DNA of 64,000 nucleotides, from contig NZ_JUHG01000017.1 in the NCBI RefSeq assembly GCF_000799715.1, positions 310,001-374,000 on the forward strand, given 5' to 3'. The notes beneath the pieces are model-generated. The model had not been told where the DNA came from, searched no databases, and saw nothing but the letters and a program-made list of their open reading frames with translations. Both the position numbers and the translations under genes were made by a program. Numbering within the stretch: the first letter of the stretch is position 1; each line of letters begins with the position of its first letter. The stretch is from Martinezella rhizogenes. Lineage in GTDB: Bacteria > Pseudomonadota > Alphaproteobacteria > Rhizobiales > Rhizobiaceae. Below are positions 16,450-25,176 of the stretch, piece after piece.

Positions 16450-17790
16450 ATGAACGATGCAGGCCATCAGATCATCATCGACCCCGTCACGGAGGCGGAG
16501 CGGTTTGATGCCGTCGTCCTTGGGGCCGGTATTTCAGGGCTGGTGTCCGCGTCAGTTCTCCTGAGGCAGGGCTATGCCCGGATTCTCATTGTTGACGAAT
16601 ATGACCATATTGGCGGAAATCATATCGACTGGTCCTGTGGGGGATACACGTTCGACATCGGCAGCCTGATTTTTCAGGACGACTCTCCTTTGCTCGACCA
16701 TTTTCCCGAGTTGCTGCCATTATATGTGCCGATCAGTCCGCAATGGGCGCGGCTGAACCCTCAAGGGATGATCACTACCTATCCGATCTCGGTTCGGGAT
16801 GATATTTTCGGTGCGGGCCTGATAGAGACCGTTCGGATTTTCGCTTCGGTGATCTATGCTCGCCTGTTCCAGCGGAAAATGCGCAACGCAAAAGAGTTCG
16901 CGCGCTATTGGATTGGCGCGCGCCTGCTCCACCGTTCCGGCCTGGACTCCTATATGAAGCGCTTCTACGGGGTTGCGACGGATGGGATCGATATTGAGCT
17001 CGCCAGGAAGCGAATGCTCTGGATTAGCGAGCATGCGTCTGTTCAGAACCTTATTTCGCGCCTGCTGAAGCCGAAACGGGCAGGTCCGACCAATCGGCAA
17101 ATGGCGCGTCCCAAGGAAGGGTTTCGATTTCTCTACAAGGCCGCCGCCGACCGGCTGGAAAAAGGCGGAGCCGCGTTTCACTTGGCTGCTGAAATGCTGA
17201 GGGTCTATAAGGTCCAAGACCAGTTTCATCTGCAGCTCAAAGACAGAATTGTCGCATGCGACCGCGTCATTTCGACCATTCCCATTCACAGGGCGGAAGA
17301 ATTGTGCGGGCTCGATTCCGGGCGAAGACTCGAAACAATCACGCTCATCGGCCTTTATTTCAGCTTTTCCGGTGATCGCGGTTTTCGTCAGTCGATCATC
17401 TATAATTTCTCCCACGAGGGCGCATGGAAGCGCCTGACGATGTATTCCGACTTCTACGGCCGCGCGGACGGTCGTGAATATTTCACGGCGGAAGTCATCG
17501 GCAACCACGCCGGTGGCTCGGTACAGCAGGCCGAAAGCGATTTCAGGGACCATGTCCGCGCCAATGGACTGTTCCAAGGCGATCTCAAGCTGGAGGGAAG
17601 CTATGTCCTGGAAGAGGCATATCCGATCTATAGCCGGGGCGCTGCTCAACATGCAGCCGAAGCCATCCGGCAACTCCAGGCATTCGGCCTCGAATCTCTC
17701 GGACGCCAGGGCGGGTTCAACTATCAACCGACCGCGCGTGCTTCCACGGTGGAGGCTGAGGCCTCGCTGCGTGAGACGCAAGTTGTATAG
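16450..17790 (+). CDS. FAD-dependent oxidoreductase, UDP-galactopyranose-mutase/amine-oxidase-like
   Basis: This 446-residue flavoprotein has an N-terminal dinucleotide motif VVLGAGISGLVSASVLL. An acidic end IVDEYDHIGGNHIDW follows, whose IGGN is shared with UDP-galactopyranose mutases and protoporphyrinogen-oxidase-like enzymes. It is longer than a typical mutase (about 370-390). The C-terminal part has the EEAYPIYSRGA segment seen in UGM-like proteins (YPIP in mutases). It could form a furanose sugar donor or oxidise a sugar. The start at 16450 is chosen for its GAGGG 7 bases upstream. It precedes a GT4 gene on the same strand by 177 bases. The exact reaction is open. Confidence 0.72.
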   Translation: MNDAGHQIIIDPVTEAERFDAVVLGAGISGLVSASVLLRQGYARILIVDEYDHIGGNHIDWSCGGYTFDIGSLIFQDDSPLLDHFPELLPLYVPISPQWARLNPQGMITTYPISVRDDIFGAGLIETVRIFASVIYARLFQRKMRNAKEFARYWIGARLLHRSGLDSYMKRFYGVATDGIDIELARKRMLWISEHASVQNLISRLLKPKRAGPTNRQMARPKEGFRFLYKAAADRLEKGGAAFHLAAEMLRVYKVQDQFHLQLKDRIVACDRVISTIPIHRAEELCGLDSGRRLETITLIGLYFSFSGDRGFRQSIIYNFSHEGAWKRLTMYSDFYGRADGREYFTAEVIGNHAGGSVQQAESDFRDHVRANGLFQGDLKLEGSYVLEEAYPIYSRGAAQHAAEAIRQLQAFGLESLGRQGGFNYQPTARASTVEAEASLRETQVV

Positions 17791-17967
17791 GTAGCGTTGT
17801 GCAGGGTCGGGAGAGATGAAGAATAGGTGTATGCCGGAGATGATCAGAAGCATCGATGATGCCCAAGATTTTGATGGAATATAGTCTGAAAAGAGTAGGT
17901 AATATTCGGGTTTCATTCCGGTATCGAAAGATTTGTATTTGTTGACAGTGATATTGGAGTGCGTTTC

Positions 17968-19050
17968 ATGCGAATTTTGCACATTCTCAATCACACGAAT
18001 AGGTTGAATGGGCATGTCCACGCGGCGGTGGATCTGGCCTGCGCGCAGGCCAAGCTTGGTCACGACGTTTGCGTCGCGAGCGGTGGCGGCGATTTCGATC
18101 GGTTGCTCCACAGGCACGGTGTTACGACAGTGGTGGTTGACCATCAGAGAAAACCGCTCAATCTGCTTAAATCATCGTACGCATTGCGTAGACATGTTCG
18201 CACATGGCGGGCGGAGATCGTTCACGCCCATATGATGACAAGCGCCGTGCTGGCGTGGCCGATCTGCAAGGTCGCCGGCATCCCCCTCGTTACCACGGTC
18301 CACAACGAGTTCGAGAAAAGCGCGATCCTGATGGGTCTCGGAACGCGCGTGATCGCGGTCAGCGAGGCCGTCGGCGCGTCTATGTTGAAGCGCGGGATAC
18401 CGGCATCGAAGCTTCGCGTCGTCCTCAATGGCACGATCGGTTCGGCGCGCATCGAAGACCGCAGTCCGTTACCCGTTGTCCTCGGATCTCCGAGCATCTT
18501 ATTTGTCGGCGGACTGCACCCGCGAAAGGGGCTCCCCGATCTTTTCGAAGCTTTTGGTCTCGCACACGATAAGCACCCCACGGCCAGGCTCTATATCGTC
18601 GGGGAGGGGCCGTTCCACGCCGACTATCAAGAGACGGTCGCGAAGATGGACTGCGCGTCAGCCGTCACATTCCTGGGCGCAAAAGAAGATCCTTTCCCCT
18701 GGATGGTGGGCGCCGACATTTTCGTATTGCCGTCACATGCCGACCCCGCCCCGCTGGTTCTTTCCGAAGCGCGCGAGGCACGCTGCGCCGTCATCGGGAC
18801 AAAGGTGGATGGCATTCCGCAATTGCTGGAATATGGCGCGGCTGGAATTCTCGTGCCGCCGCACGACCCACCGGCGCTGGCGGCAGCACTCTGCGGCCTG
18901 CTTGAAAACCCCAGCCGCATCGGGGAGTGGCAGGATAAGAGCCAGATACGAATCGAACGCATGACGATCGACCGTGTCGCTCGCGAGACCATGGAGGTCT
19001 ATGAGGGTGCCCTTGCGCCAAGCTCTAAGGCCGCACAAGCCGCAGCCTAG
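17968..19050 (+). CDS. GT4-family glycosyltransferase
   Basis: This 360-residue GT-B transferase begins MRILHILNHTNRLNGHVHA. The donor domain starts with ILFVGGLHPRKGLPDLFEAF (about residues 178-197), followed by VGEGPFHADYQ. At the donor site the usual E-x7-E reads D-PAPLVLS-E, so the first Glu is Asp. The ATG at 17968 has GGAG 8 bases upstream; a GTG three codons earlier overlaps that site and is less likely. It lies between the flavoprotein and the secreted glycanase, all on the plus strand, and probably belongs to the same polysaccharide pathway. Confidence 0.87.
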   Translation: MRILHILNHTNRLNGHVHAAVDLACAQAKLGHDVCVASGGGDFDRLLHRHGVTTVVVDHQRKPLNLLKSSYALRRHVRTWRAEIVHAHMMTSAVLAWPICKVAGIPLVTTVHNEFEKSAILMGLGTRVIAVSEAVGASMLKRGIPASKLRVVLNGTIGSARIEDRSPLPVVLGSPSILFVGGLHPRKGLPDLFEAFGLAHDKHPTARLYIVGEGPFHADYQETVAKMDCASAVTFLGAKEDPFPWMVGADIFVLPSHADPAPLVLSEAREARCAVIGTKVDGIPQLLEYGAAGILVPPHDPPALAAALCGLLENPSRIGEWQDKSQIRIERMTIDRVARETMEVYEGALAPSSKAAQAAA

Positions 19051-19098
19051 CTGGCGACGTGACATCGCAACGCACGACAGGATGACAAAGGACAAAAA

Positions 19099-20031
19099 AT
19101 GACGACCGCAACATCTCGGCGCAATGTCCTGATCGGGGCCGCCTCGCTCGCTGCTGCCGGCGGCCTACTCTTGACGAACAATCGGCCCTCCGCCGAAGAG
19201 GCTCCCGATCCGACCGAAGGTCGCAGCCTGGTCTTCGACGAAGGATTTACGACGCTGGACACGGCCATATGGCATGCGGGTCCCAAGGCGACGACTTTCG
19301 ATACCGGCTTTTACGGGCGATCCGCCTTCAGCCGGATTGATGGCGAAGAGGGCTTCAATCCCTATGCGATCGTCGACGACCCATCAGCGAGCAATGGCAA
19401 GGCGCTTCAAATTTCGGCCCAGTATATTGGACACCAGATGAATGTGCCGAGCTATTACGGCAATAACCTGCCTGAATATCAATGGATTTCCGGCAATATC
19501 CAGACCGCCAAGCCCGACGGAACGATCCTCAAAGGGTGGCGGCAGGGCTATTTCGAGGCGCGGATGCGATTTCCCGCCCATCCCTTGAGCTTTCCCGCCT
19601 TCTGGTTGATGAACGGCAGGAGCATCCTCTTTCCCAAGACAAGCGTCGAGCTCGATATCGTCGAACAGAAGGGGTGGGAACACGATCTCTACGGCGCATA
19701 CCTGCATGAGTGGGGCAAGCCGGGTGAGCATCACGAAGGCATCGGCGTCCCGACCAATGTCGACATCACCACAGGATATTTCCGCTATGGCCTGCTCGTC
19801 GAGGGAGCCCGCTGCCGTTTCTACTTCGAGCGCAAACAGATCCGTGACCCGAAAACCCAGCAGCCCATCGATTGGACGCTGGGCCGCGCGGCGGAGATGG
19901 ATGCGGGCGGCGACGTGTTCTGGCCGCTGCTCACGCTCGCCTTGCGGTCGGACGTTCCGTTCCCCAATCCGCTGAAGCCGGAAGACCGGCTAACCCACAT
20001 GCGGGTCGACTACATGCAGGTTTACGCGTGA
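19099..20031 (+). CDS. Tat-exported GH16-family glycanase
   Basis: This 310-residue enzyme should cleave beta-glucan-type or exopolysaccharide chains outside the cytoplasm. The N-terminus TSRRNVLIGAASLAAAGG (5-22) is a twin-arginine signal. The GH16 catalytic motif ELDIVE is intact (E184 nucleophile, D186, E189). It is preceded by GYFEARMRFPA and FPAFWLMNGR, the usual substrate-cleft strands. In rhizobia, GH16 enzymes such as ExoK and ExsH shorten exopolysaccharide, so this one probably trims the polymer made by this locus. It follows the GT4 gene by 48 bases with AAGGAC before ATG. Specificity cannot be read from sequence. Confidence 0.87.
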   Translation: MTTATSRRNVLIGAASLAAAGGLLLTNNRPSAEEAPDPTEGRSLVFDEGFTTLDTAIWHAGPKATTFDTGFYGRSAFSRIDGEEGFNPYAIVDDPSASNGKALQISAQYIGHQMNVPSYYGNNLPEYQWISGNIQTAKPDGTILKGWRQGYFEARMRFPAHPLSFPAFWLMNGRSILFPKTSVELDIVEQKGWEHDLYGAYLHEWGKPGEHHEGIGVPTNVDITTGYFRYGLLVEGARCRFYFERKQIRDPKTQQPIDWTLGRAAEMDAGGDVFWPLLTLALRSDVPFPNPLKPEDRLTHMRVDYMQVYA

Positions 20032-20049
20032 TATCAGCTAATCTGTCGC

Positions 20050-20072
20050 GGCGGGGCGCAGTTGCCCCCGCC
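20050..20072. terminator. hairpin between convergent GH16 and GT4 genes
   Basis: Arms GGCGGGG and CCCCGCC (7 pairs) flank 9 bases in the 40-base gap between two convergent genes. It probably works as a terminator in at least one direction, although no long T-run follows. Confidence 0.5.
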
Positions 20073-21226
20073 TAGGAAAACTCCTTCGCAGCGACGCGCA
20101 AGGCATCGGCATGCACATCGACAACCCGCTCGGTGTCGAAGCTATCTATGAAGCTTTGTCTGTACTCGGCATGGGACAATTCATCCTGCAGGTTGTCGCA
20201 ATAATATATCATTGCCTTGACCAGCTCATCGCCACCGCTGACCGGAACGAGAAGTCCCAGGCGCCTGTCCACGAGAATATCACTCGGACCGAACTCACAG
20301 TCGGTCGATATGACCGGCAGGCCGAACCTCAAAGCCTCGCATATCGCCAGTGACCAGCCCTCCCAGCGCGATGTCGACACGTAAACGTCACTGGTGGACA
20401 ATGCCGGCTGTGGATTATCGGGATGATGCTCGATGCTCACCACGTCCTCGAGTTCCAGTCGTCTGATTTGATCGCGCAGTTCCGACTCGCCGGCGCCGTA
20501 GCCGACGACCTTCAACTTGACGTTCTTGCGAACCTTGCAGAGCTCGGCAAATGCGTCCAGCAGGATGTCCTGCCCCTTTTGATAGGAAAATCGGCCGACA
20601 TTCACAAAGGTAACGTAGTTTACTTCGTCGACGGGTTTGCTTTTTAGGGAATCAAACTTTCTGACGGGATTTGGCAGCCAGTATTGCGGGGTCTTGCTGG
20701 CAAACATGGCTTTAAATGATTGAAGTTGCTTGGGCGAGGTGCCGAAGACATAGGAGAGGCGCTTGATGAAATAGATCTTCATTAGAAAGAACAGGATCTT
20801 GGCTTTCAGGTGGCTCGGCTCCAGTCGTGGATTGCCATGCAGATGCATGGCAAAGTTCCTTCGGATTCCCAGGCAGGCTATCATGCAGATAACCGTCGGC
20901 TCGATCTGCGGGACGACGATAAGGCCGTAGTCCCTGCTTTTGAACACGCTCCTCAAGATAGACATCAACTCGCGTCTATTGTGCGCAATTCTATCGATCG
21001 TATTGTAGCTTTGCTTTCCGGCTGGCCGGTTTTTGTGCTGAGACGTATAGAGGACGTCGATCTCGAAATCGGCCGCGTATTTCTCCGACAGGGCAGAGCA
21101 GATCGTATCGACCACGCGCTCAATGCCCGCGAAAGAGCTTGTACCCGGTTGAATATACAGGATTTTTATGCGTCCGCGAGTGGGTGTTTGTTCTTTCCCG
21201 CTCGGCAATTCGGTTTTCATCTGCAT
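20072..21226 (-). CDS. GT4-family glycosyltransferase
   Basis: This 384-residue GT-B transferase has KILYIQPGTSSFAGIERVV near the start and TFVNVGRFSYQKGQDILLDAF at the donor domain. An intact E-x7-E lies in EGWSLAICEALRFGLPVIS, followed by a GPSDIL turn. The start is uncertain. The ATG at 21226 has a weak GGGA 9 bases upstream, while an ATG at 21259 or 21220 is also possible. It is the last clear member of the left polysaccharide cluster and stands alone on the minus strand, with an AT-rich upstream region. The acceptor is unknown. Confidence 0.87.
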   Translation of the reverse strand: MQMKTELPSGKEQTPTRGRIKILYIQPGTSSFAGIERVVDTICSALSEKYAADFEIDVLYTSQHKNRPAGKQSYNTIDRIAHNRRELMSILRSVFKSRDYGLIVVPQIEPTVICMIACLGIRRNFAMHLHGNPRLEPSHLKAKILFFLMKIYFIKRLSYVFGTSPKQLQSFKAMFASKTPQYWLPNPVRKFDSLKSKPVDEVNYVTFVNVGRFSYQKGQDILLDAFAELCKVRKNVKLKVVGYGAGESELRDQIRRLELEDVVSIEHHPDNPQPALSTSDVYVSTSRWEGWSLAICEALRFGLPVISTDCEFGPSDILVDRRLGLLVPVSGGDELVKAMIYYCDNLQDELSHAEYRQSFIDSFDTERVVDVHADALRVAAKEFS

Positions 21227-21567
21227 GCGCGCGTCCCGTTCCAACTGACAGACCAGCATAGTAGGGTGCAGAGTACAACAATAATAATAAATGGCGAGTG
21301 CCTCCAGTATTATTCTGGAAAGAAAAAGTAATATTCGAAACCTGAAATTCGATAAGTATCTCTCCTAGCTGAATAGCCTATAAAATGGATTTTGCTGCTG
21401 ATTGGAAAATGATGGAAGCCTTGCCGACACCTTGCATCGGGCTTGGGTAGAGGACCGTCTCTCGATGGCCGCTTCAATTCGTTGACGTATGAGTCAATGA
21501 ATCATTTGAATGGCACCCATGTGCATGGTAATGCCGTTGCGTACCAACCGGAGGCAGAGGCCAGAGA
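21227..21567. promoter_or_regulatory. divergent spacer between GT4 and DUF900 genes
   Basis: This 341-base spacer is AT-rich on the GT4 side. It contains AATAATAATAA near 21280, a TTGACG at 21482-21487 that could be part of a plus-strand promoter, and a small repeat CCATG-TG-CATGG near 21517. No gene was recognised in it. Confidence 0.35.
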
Positions 21568-22671
21568 ATGAAAAGATTTAGCCTGCTTCTGATAATGGCC
21601 ATCCTCACGTCATGTGCGAGCCGCCCAGGACCTGATGTATTGGAAACGGTTTCCAAAGCGCCGGTAACGACGAATGCGATTACGGTCTATTCGGCAACGA
21701 CCCGGCCAAGAAAAGATCCGGCGCAGAATATTTTCACGAATGGACGGTCGATTTCAACGAACTATGCCCAGTTCACGATCTCCATCCCTCCGACCCATAA
21801 GAGCGGCCAGATAGAATGGCCCCACCCGAAACCTGACCCGCAGAAGACATTCGCGGTCACTGGACAGGCCGTCCTCGGCCGAGAGAGTTTTTTGAAGGCG
21901 CTTCCCGACAAGGGCGGAGAGCGCCGGGTTGTCGTCTTTGTCCACGGGTATAATTACAATTTTCAGGAATCCCTGTTTCGCCTTGCTCAGTTGAGAGCGG
22001 ATTCAAATCTCCCGGCCGTGCCGATCTTGTTCTCATGGCCGTCGCAAGCGGCGCTGGCAGGCTATATAGCCGATAAGGATTCAGCCACATTTTCACGGGA
22101 TAACTTGACGCAGCTTCTCATCGATCTCACGCGGGATCGCAGACGCGGCGAAGTTATGGTGTTCGCTCACAGCATGGGTGGCTGGTTGACCACCGAGGCT
22201 CTCAGGCAATTGAAGCTGGAAGGCCGCGAGGACGTCCTGGCCAAGCTTGCAGTGGTGCTGGCGGCCCCGGATATAGATGCCGATGTGTTTATCTCGCAGC
22301 TGAATGTGATCGGCAAAATGTCTCCTCCTCTGACGGTCCTCGTCTCGCGAGATGATCGCGCGCTGGAAGCCTCGACATTTTTGGGAAGCGGCGTGCCCCG
22401 CGTCGGTGCGCTTGATGTCAGGGAAGAATTCGTCCGCGAGGCGGCAGTCAAAGCTGGTGTCCGGCTGATCGACATTTCAGAGCTCAAAGCGTCCGATCCA
22501 GGCAATCATGATCGTTTCATCGCCCTGGCGTCGATGAATCCGAATTTTGATGCCGGCACGAATGGAAAAACGAACGCGGTCGGAAAGGCCGGAGCCTTCG
22601 TCTTCAATGCCATCGGCGCAACAATATCCAGCCCTTTCCGCCTGGCTAGCCGAGCGGTCAATCCGCAATAA
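21568..22671 (+). CDS. DUF900-type alpha/beta hydrolase lipoprotein
   Basis: This 367-residue protein has a lipoprotein signal with lipobox LTSC (Cys16), so it should be anchored in the cell envelope. The hydrolase core has VVVFVHGYNYNFQESLFRLAQL (about residues 120-141, oxyanion region) and the nucleophile elbow VFAHSMGGWL near 199-208. A late Asp/His pair is plausible in DPGNHDRF. DUF900 proteins are predicted esterases or lipases with unknown substrates. GGAGG lies before the ATG. The gene converges on katG with a strong hairpin between them. It shows no clear link to the polysaccharide genes. Confidence 0.85.
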   Translation: MKRFSLLLIMAILTSCASRPGPDVLETVSKAPVTTNAITVYSATTRPRKDPAQNIFTNGRSISTNYAQFTISIPPTHKSGQIEWPHPKPDPQKTFAVTGQAVLGRESFLKALPDKGGERRVVVFVHGYNYNFQESLFRLAQLRADSNLPAVPILFSWPSQAALAGYIADKDSATFSRDNLTQLLIDLTRDRRRGEVMVFAHSMGGWLTTEALRQLKLEGREDVLAKLAVVLAAPDIDADVFISQLNVIGKMSPPLTVLVSRDDRALEASTFLGSGVPRVGALDVREEFVREAAVKAGVRLIDISELKASDPGNHDRFIALASMNPNFDAGTNGKTNAVGKAGAFVFNAIGATISSPFRLASRAVNPQ

Positions 22672-22690
22672 GCTTGATCGCCACATGAAT

Positions 22691-22719
22691 CGGGCGCGGC
22701 TGGAACCCAGCCGCGCCCG
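22691..22719. terminator. bidirectional terminator between DUF900 gene and katG
   Basis: A perfect 13-base-pair stem CGGGCGCGGCTGG with a 3-base loop AAC lies in the 68-base gap between two convergent stop codons. A short T-containing stretch follows on the plus strand. Confidence 0.8.
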
Positions 22720-22739
22720 AGCGTATTTCTGTCCGGAGA

Positions 22740-24938
22740 TCAGACGAGATCGAAGCGATCCGCGTTCATCACCTTCGTCCAGGCCGACACGAAGTCACGC
22801 ACGAACTTCTCCTGCGTATCGCCCTGGCCATAGACCTCGGCAAGCGCCCGAAGCTGGGAGTTGGAGCCGAAGACGAGGTCGACACGGGTGCCGGTCCACT
22901 TGATTTCGTCGGTGGCGCGATCGCGTCCCTCGAACACAAATTTCGAGTCCGGGGAGGCCTTCCACGCCGTGCCCATGTCGAGCAGGTTGACGAAGAAATC
23001 GTTGGTCAGCGTTTCAGGGCGCGTGGTGAAAACGCCATGTTGTGACTGTCCGGCATTGGCGTTCAACACGCGCAAGCCGCCGACCAGGACCGTCAATTCG
23101 GGCGCAGTCAGCGTCAGCAGCTGTGCCTTGTCGATCAGCAACTCCTCGGGCGAAATGGAATATTCGCCCTTCTGATAGTTGCGGAACCCATCGGCGATTG
23201 GCTCCAGAACGGCAAAGGAGTCCACATCGGTCTGCTCCTGCGTCGCGTCGGCGCGACCCGGCGTGAACGGCACTTCGATGTCGTGACCGGCATTCTTCGC
23301 AGCCTTTTCGACAGCGGCAGAGCCGGCAAGGACGATCAGGTCCGCGAGCGACACCTTCTTGCCGCCAGAATGGGCATCGTTGAATGCCTTCTGGATGCCC
23401 TCAAGTGTTGCGAGCACGGTTGCGAGCTGGGCAGGCTGGTTGACCTCCCAATCCTTCTGTGGCGCAAGACGGATGCGCGCGCCGTTCGCGCCGCCGCGCT
23501 TGTCGGAGCCGCGGAAGGTTGAGGCCGAGGCCCAGGCAGTCGAGACCAGCTGCGAGATGGGCAGTCCCGAGGCAAGGATCTTGTCCTTGAGGTCGGCGAT
23601 GTCCTTGGCGTCGATCAAAGGGTGATCGACAGCCGGGAGCGGATCCTGCCAGATCAATTCCTCGGCCGGAACCTCCGGGCCGAGATAGAGTACGCGAGGA
23701 CCCATGTCGCGGTGGGTCAGCTTGAACCAGGCGCGGGCAAAGGCATCGGCGAACTGATCCGGATGTTCGAAAAAGCGCCTCGAAATCTTTTCGTAGGCGG
23801 GGTCGATGCGCAGGGCAAGGTCCGTGGTCAGCATGGACGGCGCGTGGCGCTTGGACGGGTCATGTGCGTCCGGCACGGTACCGGCGCCGCCGGCATTCTT
23901 CGGCGTCCACTGATGCGCGCCGGCCGGGCTCTTCGTCAATTCCCAGTCGAAGCCGAACAGGTTTTCGAAGAAGTTGTTGCTCCATTTCGTCGGTGTCGTG
24001 GTCCAGATGACTTCCAGGCCGCTGCCGATTGCGTCGCCGCCCTTGCCGGTTCCGAAGCTGCTTGTCCAGCCAAAGCCTTGTTCCTCGATGCCGGCTCCCT
24101 CGGGATCGACACCGACATGCGCGGCATCGCCGGCACCATGGGTCTTGCCGAATGTATGCCCGCCGGCGATGAGGGCGACGGTTTCCTCATCGTTCATGGC
24201 CATGCGCGCGAAGGTCTCGCGGATGTCGCGGGCGGCGGCAAGCGGATCGGGGTTGCCGTTCGGGCCTTCCGGATTGACATAGATCAGGCCCATCTGCACG
24301 GCGGCGAGAGGCTTTTCGAGATCGCGATCACCGGAGTAACGCTTGTCGGCAAGCCAAGTATCCTCGGCGCCCCAATAGACGTCTTCCGCCGGCTCCCAGA
24401 CATCGGCGCGGCCACCGGCAAAGCCGAAGGTCTTGAAGCCCATCGATTCAAGGGCGACGTTGCCGGTGAGGATCAGCAGGTCGGCCCAGGAGATCTGGTT
24501 GCCGTATTTCTGCTTGATCGGCCAGAGCAGGCGGCGTGCCTTATCGAGGTTCACGTTGTCCGGCCAGCTGTTGAGCGGGGCGAAACGCTGCTGGCCTTCT
24601 CCCGCGCCGCCGCGGCCGTCGCCGGTGCGGTATGTGCCAGCGCTGTGCCAGGCCATGCGGATGAAAAGCGGGCCGTAGTGACCGAAGTCGGCCGGCCACC
24701 AATCCTGCGAATCGGTCATCAGCGCGAAGAGGTCCTGCTTCAGGGCCTCCAGGTCGAGCTTCTTGAACTCCTCGGCATAGTTGAATGCCGTGCCCATCGG
24801 GTTCGACAGGGAGGAATTCTGATGGAGAATCTTGAGGTTCAGCTGGTTCGGCCACCAGTCCCGGTTCGACCGACCGCCATGGGACGTGTGCGTGTGCACG
24901 ACGGGACATTTGCCCGCGTTGTCGACTTTCGTATCCAT
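22740..24938 (-). CDS. katG: catalase-peroxidase KatG
   Basis: This 732-residue haem enzyme breaks down hydrogen peroxide. The distal triad is R94, W97 and H98 in RMAWHSAGTYR. The proximal His is H261 in GGHTFGKTHG. Y220 (GLIYVNPEGPNG) and M246 complete, with W97, the Met-Tyr-Trp crosslink needed for catalase activity. Both the N-terminal catalytic half and the C-terminal duplicated half are present, and the length is normal. The start at 24938 has GGGAGAG just upstream; the frame is open 52 codons further, but that part lacks family features. It is divergent from oxyR across 238 bases, the classic arrangement for peroxide induction. Confidence 0.98.
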   Translation of the reverse strand: MDTKVDNAGKCPVVHTHTSHGGRSNRDWWPNQLNLKILHQNSSLSNPMGTAFNYAEEFKKLDLEALKQDLFALMTDSQDWWPADFGHYGPLFIRMAWHSAGTYRTGDGRGGAGEGQQRFAPLNSWPDNVNLDKARRLLWPIKQKYGNQISWADLLILTGNVALESMGFKTFGFAGGRADVWEPAEDVYWGAEDTWLADKRYSGDRDLEKPLAAVQMGLIYVNPEGPNGNPDPLAAARDIRETFARMAMNDEETVALIAGGHTFGKTHGAGDAAHVGVDPEGAGIEEQGFGWTSSFGTGKGGDAIGSGLEVIWTTTPTKWSNNFFENLFGFDWELTKSPAGAHQWTPKNAGGAGTVPDAHDPSKRHAPSMLTTDLALRIDPAYEKISRRFFEHPDQFADAFARAWFKLTHRDMGPRVLYLGPEVPAEELIWQDPLPAVDHPLIDAKDIADLKDKILASGLPISQLVSTAWASASTFRGSDKRGGANGARIRLAPQKDWEVNQPAQLATVLATLEGIQKAFNDAHSGGKKVSLADLIVLAGSAAVEKAAKNAGHDIEVPFTPGRADATQEQTDVDSFAVLEPIADGFRNYQKGEYSISPEELLIDKAQLLTLTAPELTVLVGGLRVLNANAGQSQHGVFTTRPETLTNDFFVNLLDMGTAWKASPDSKFVFEGRDRATDEIKWTGTRVDLVFGSNSQLRALAEVYGQGDTQEKFVRDFVSAWTKVMNADRFDLV

Positions 24939-25176
24939 AATTCTCTCCCTTGAGATTCTTTGAATTGAGCTGGTCAGAGGAAGACCTTCCTGAGGCGAAC
25001 GAGCTTGGGGCGTCGGCGTTCTGGATAGTCTGGACATCAACGAAATGCGCACTGTCAGCGACGACTGTATGGGCCGCATGTGACAGTGACGCATCTCATC
25101 TCTGCTTTAAGCACTATAGCTAAGCCCCATCATTAATTTAAGTTGGATTTTCTGATCGTCGCGATAAGGTAGGGTT
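24939..25176. promoter_or_regulatory. katG-oxyR divergent control region
   Basis: The 238-base spacer should carry both promoters and OxyR sites. An 8-base inverted repeat CACTGTCA (25050-25057) and TGACAGTG (25081-25088) is separated by 23 bases. Near the oxyR side, CTATAGCTAAG at about 25121 has ATAG-type half-sites like those bound by OxyR. Neither site can be assigned with certainty. Confidence 0.5.

Noticed and set aside
23622..24953. 443-codon plus-strand frame opposite katG
   Set aside because: It is antisense to a fully recognised KatG; such long shadows are common in GC-rich DNA.
24939..25094. 52-codon N-terminal extension of katG
   Set aside because: It lies in the divergent control region and lacks family features; the internal ATG at 24938 has a good ribosome site.
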